This document shows positions 11,900 through 11,923 of a DNA stretch of 11,923 nt, one piece after another. The notes under the pieces were generated by a model, which saw nothing but the letters and a program-made list of their open reading frames with translations, ran no database searches and was not told the origin of the DNA. The position numbers and the translations under genes are program-made. The stretch's first letter is position 1. Each line of letters opens with the position of its first letter. Source of the DNA: Candidatus Woesearchaeota archaeon (GTDB taxonomy: Archaea > Nanobdellota > Nanobdellia > Woesearchaeales > JACPBV01); contig JACPBU010000106.1 in assembly GCA_016180165.1 (NCBI GenBank), positions 1 through 11,923 of the forward strand. The letters are read 5' to 3'.

Positions 11900-11923
11900 T
11901 TATTCACATTTATTGCCTGGCCA

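Overview
The window looks like part of a DPANN-type archaeal chromosome, possibly Woesearchaeota-like. The lineage is an inference, but the archaeal assignment is well supported. Eight genes on both strands have a TATA-like box whose centre lies about 25-30 nt upstream of the best start codon or, for the first gene, of an upstream in-frame ATG. Most lack a Shine-Dalgarno site, which is the pattern of leaderless archaeal transcripts. NAD(P)HX epimerase and dehydratase are separate adjacent genes. There are no tRNA or rRNA genes and no CRISPR array.

Layout, left to right. (1) 1-2538: a hairpin-rich 92-bp repeat; a YkgJ-type cysteine-cluster protein; a DUF433/DUF5615 toxin-antitoxin pair inserted between two copies of the YkgJ 3' end; and a methyltransferase pseudogene broken by a second copy of the hairpin element and by a frameshift. 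(2) 2535-5484: an unrecognised 317-aa minus-strand gene bracketed by two decayed copies of the NnrE N-terminus, then intact nnrE-nnrD (NAD(P)HX repair). (3) 5520-6387: a broken VapC-like PIN toxin on the minus strand and about 500 bp without a secure gene. (4) 6388-8355: a putative HExxH metallopeptidase, then a wHTH-nucleotidyltransferase (MNT)/HEPN toxin-antitoxin pair. (5) 8513-9474: an unrecognised 149-aa minus-strand gene and a 300-bp run of strong palindromes. (6) 9475-11850: an IspD-IspF fusion with altered active-site motifs, a 14-bp tandem repeat, and an unrecognised 347-aa protein with internal repeats.

NAD(P)HX repair and perhaps isoprenoid-precursor synthesis are the metabolic core. 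Around them sit single accessory cassettes: two toxin-antitoxin pairs, one dead toxin, and orphan genes with their own promoters. At least two cassettes are flanked by direct repeats made of fragments of the neighbouring core gene. This suggests repeated cassette gain by a mechanism that duplicates part of the host gene. That recurring architecture, the hairpin element inserted without target duplication, the structured intergenic region and the unusual IspDF are the main points for follow-up.
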